A stretch of 47,468 nucleotides of DNA, taken from Zelonia costaricensis. Lineage: Eukaryota > Euglenozoa > Kinetoplastea > Trypanosomatida > Trypanosomatidae. The stretch spans positions 1 through 47,468 of the forward strand of contig JASAOO010003365.1 in NCBI GenBank assembly GCA_030849075.1, written 5' to 3'. Below, piece by piece: positions 47,434-47,468 of the stretch. Under the pieces are notes generated by a model. The model saw only the letters and a program-made list of their open reading frames with translations. It had not been told where the DNA came from and did not search any database. Both the position numbers and the translations under genes were made by a program. Each line of letters begins with the position of its first letter. The stretch's first letter is position 1.

Positions 47434-47468
47434 TCAGGCGTGCGCGGACTCGCCGTTGACGTGCTCGT
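47434..47468 (-). CDS. probable C-terminal end of the next upstream gene (partial)
   Basis: The last bases of the window read, on the minus strand, as ten sense codons and a stop (EHVNGESAHA then TGA at 47436-47434). Every one of the ten sense codons ends in G or C, the strong bias of genes here, and the distance to the next gene (872 bp) is a normal spacer. The fragment is too short to identify and the frame could be chance. Confidence 0.4.
   Translation of the reverse strand, partial: EHVNGESAHA

Overview
The window looks like a piece of a GC-rich trypanosomatid (kinetoplastid) nuclear chromosome, most likely from a Leishmania-like member of the Leishmaniinae. All fifteen complete protein genes and one probable gene end at the right edge lie on the minus strand. 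None shows a sign of introns. Codons are strongly G/C-ended, and genes are separated by 0.5-2.6 kb spacers that are purine-rich on the plus strand (pyrimidine-rich on the transcribed strand) and full of CA/GT microsatellites. This is the layout of a polycistronic transcription unit read from right to left, with pre-mRNA processed by spliced-leader (SL) trans-splicing at polypyrimidine-AG sites. A double-length tyrosyl-tRNA synthetase, a folate/biopterin transporter and several recognisable kinetoplastid-type genes support this. The genus cannot be fixed without a database search.

Layout from left to right, which is the reverse of transcription: a leucine-rich-repeat protein (837-2684); a SAC-domain phosphoinositide phosphatase (3224-5782); a membrane-anchored glutaredoxin/GST protein like prostaglandin E synthase 2 (7221-8156); a basic, probably mitochondrial protein (8630-10084); a mitochondrial pyruvate carrier subunit, MPC2 type (11320-11757); VAC14 (12449-14518); a C2-domain, Glu/Gln-rich repeat protein (17058-20549); the axonemal protein CFAP44 (21912-27224); an unassigned helical protein (27997-30012); a NEK-family kinase (31506-33206); a small three-helix mitochondrial membrane protein, perhaps SDH3-like (34555-35001); a p24/emp24 cargo receptor (35861-36511); a degenerate EF-hand protein (37660-38961); tyrosyl-tRNA synthetase (39924-41972); a folate/biopterin transporter (44552-46561); and the last codons of another gene (47434-47468).

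Functionally the set is mixed, as expected in trypanosomatids where neighbours need not share a pathway. Three loose groupings can still be seen. SAC phosphatase and VAC14 both belong to phosphoinositide metabolism. The PTGES2-like protein, the 484-residue basic protein, MPC2 and the small membrane protein are probably mitochondrial. CFAP44 is axonemal, and the C2 repeat protein and NEK kinase could plausibly be flagellar or cytoskeletal. I found no mobile element with coding capacity, no CRISPR array, and no tRNA or rRNA gene that I could support. The most unusual features are an exact 45-residue double-LRR register in the first gene, a SAC catalytic loop of the NCADSLDRTN type, the 3 x 39-residue and polyglutamine repeats in the C2 protein, a perfect 28-bp palindrome at 43261-43288, and a one-sided excess of long G-runs. 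I see no evidence for a wholly new multi-gene system.
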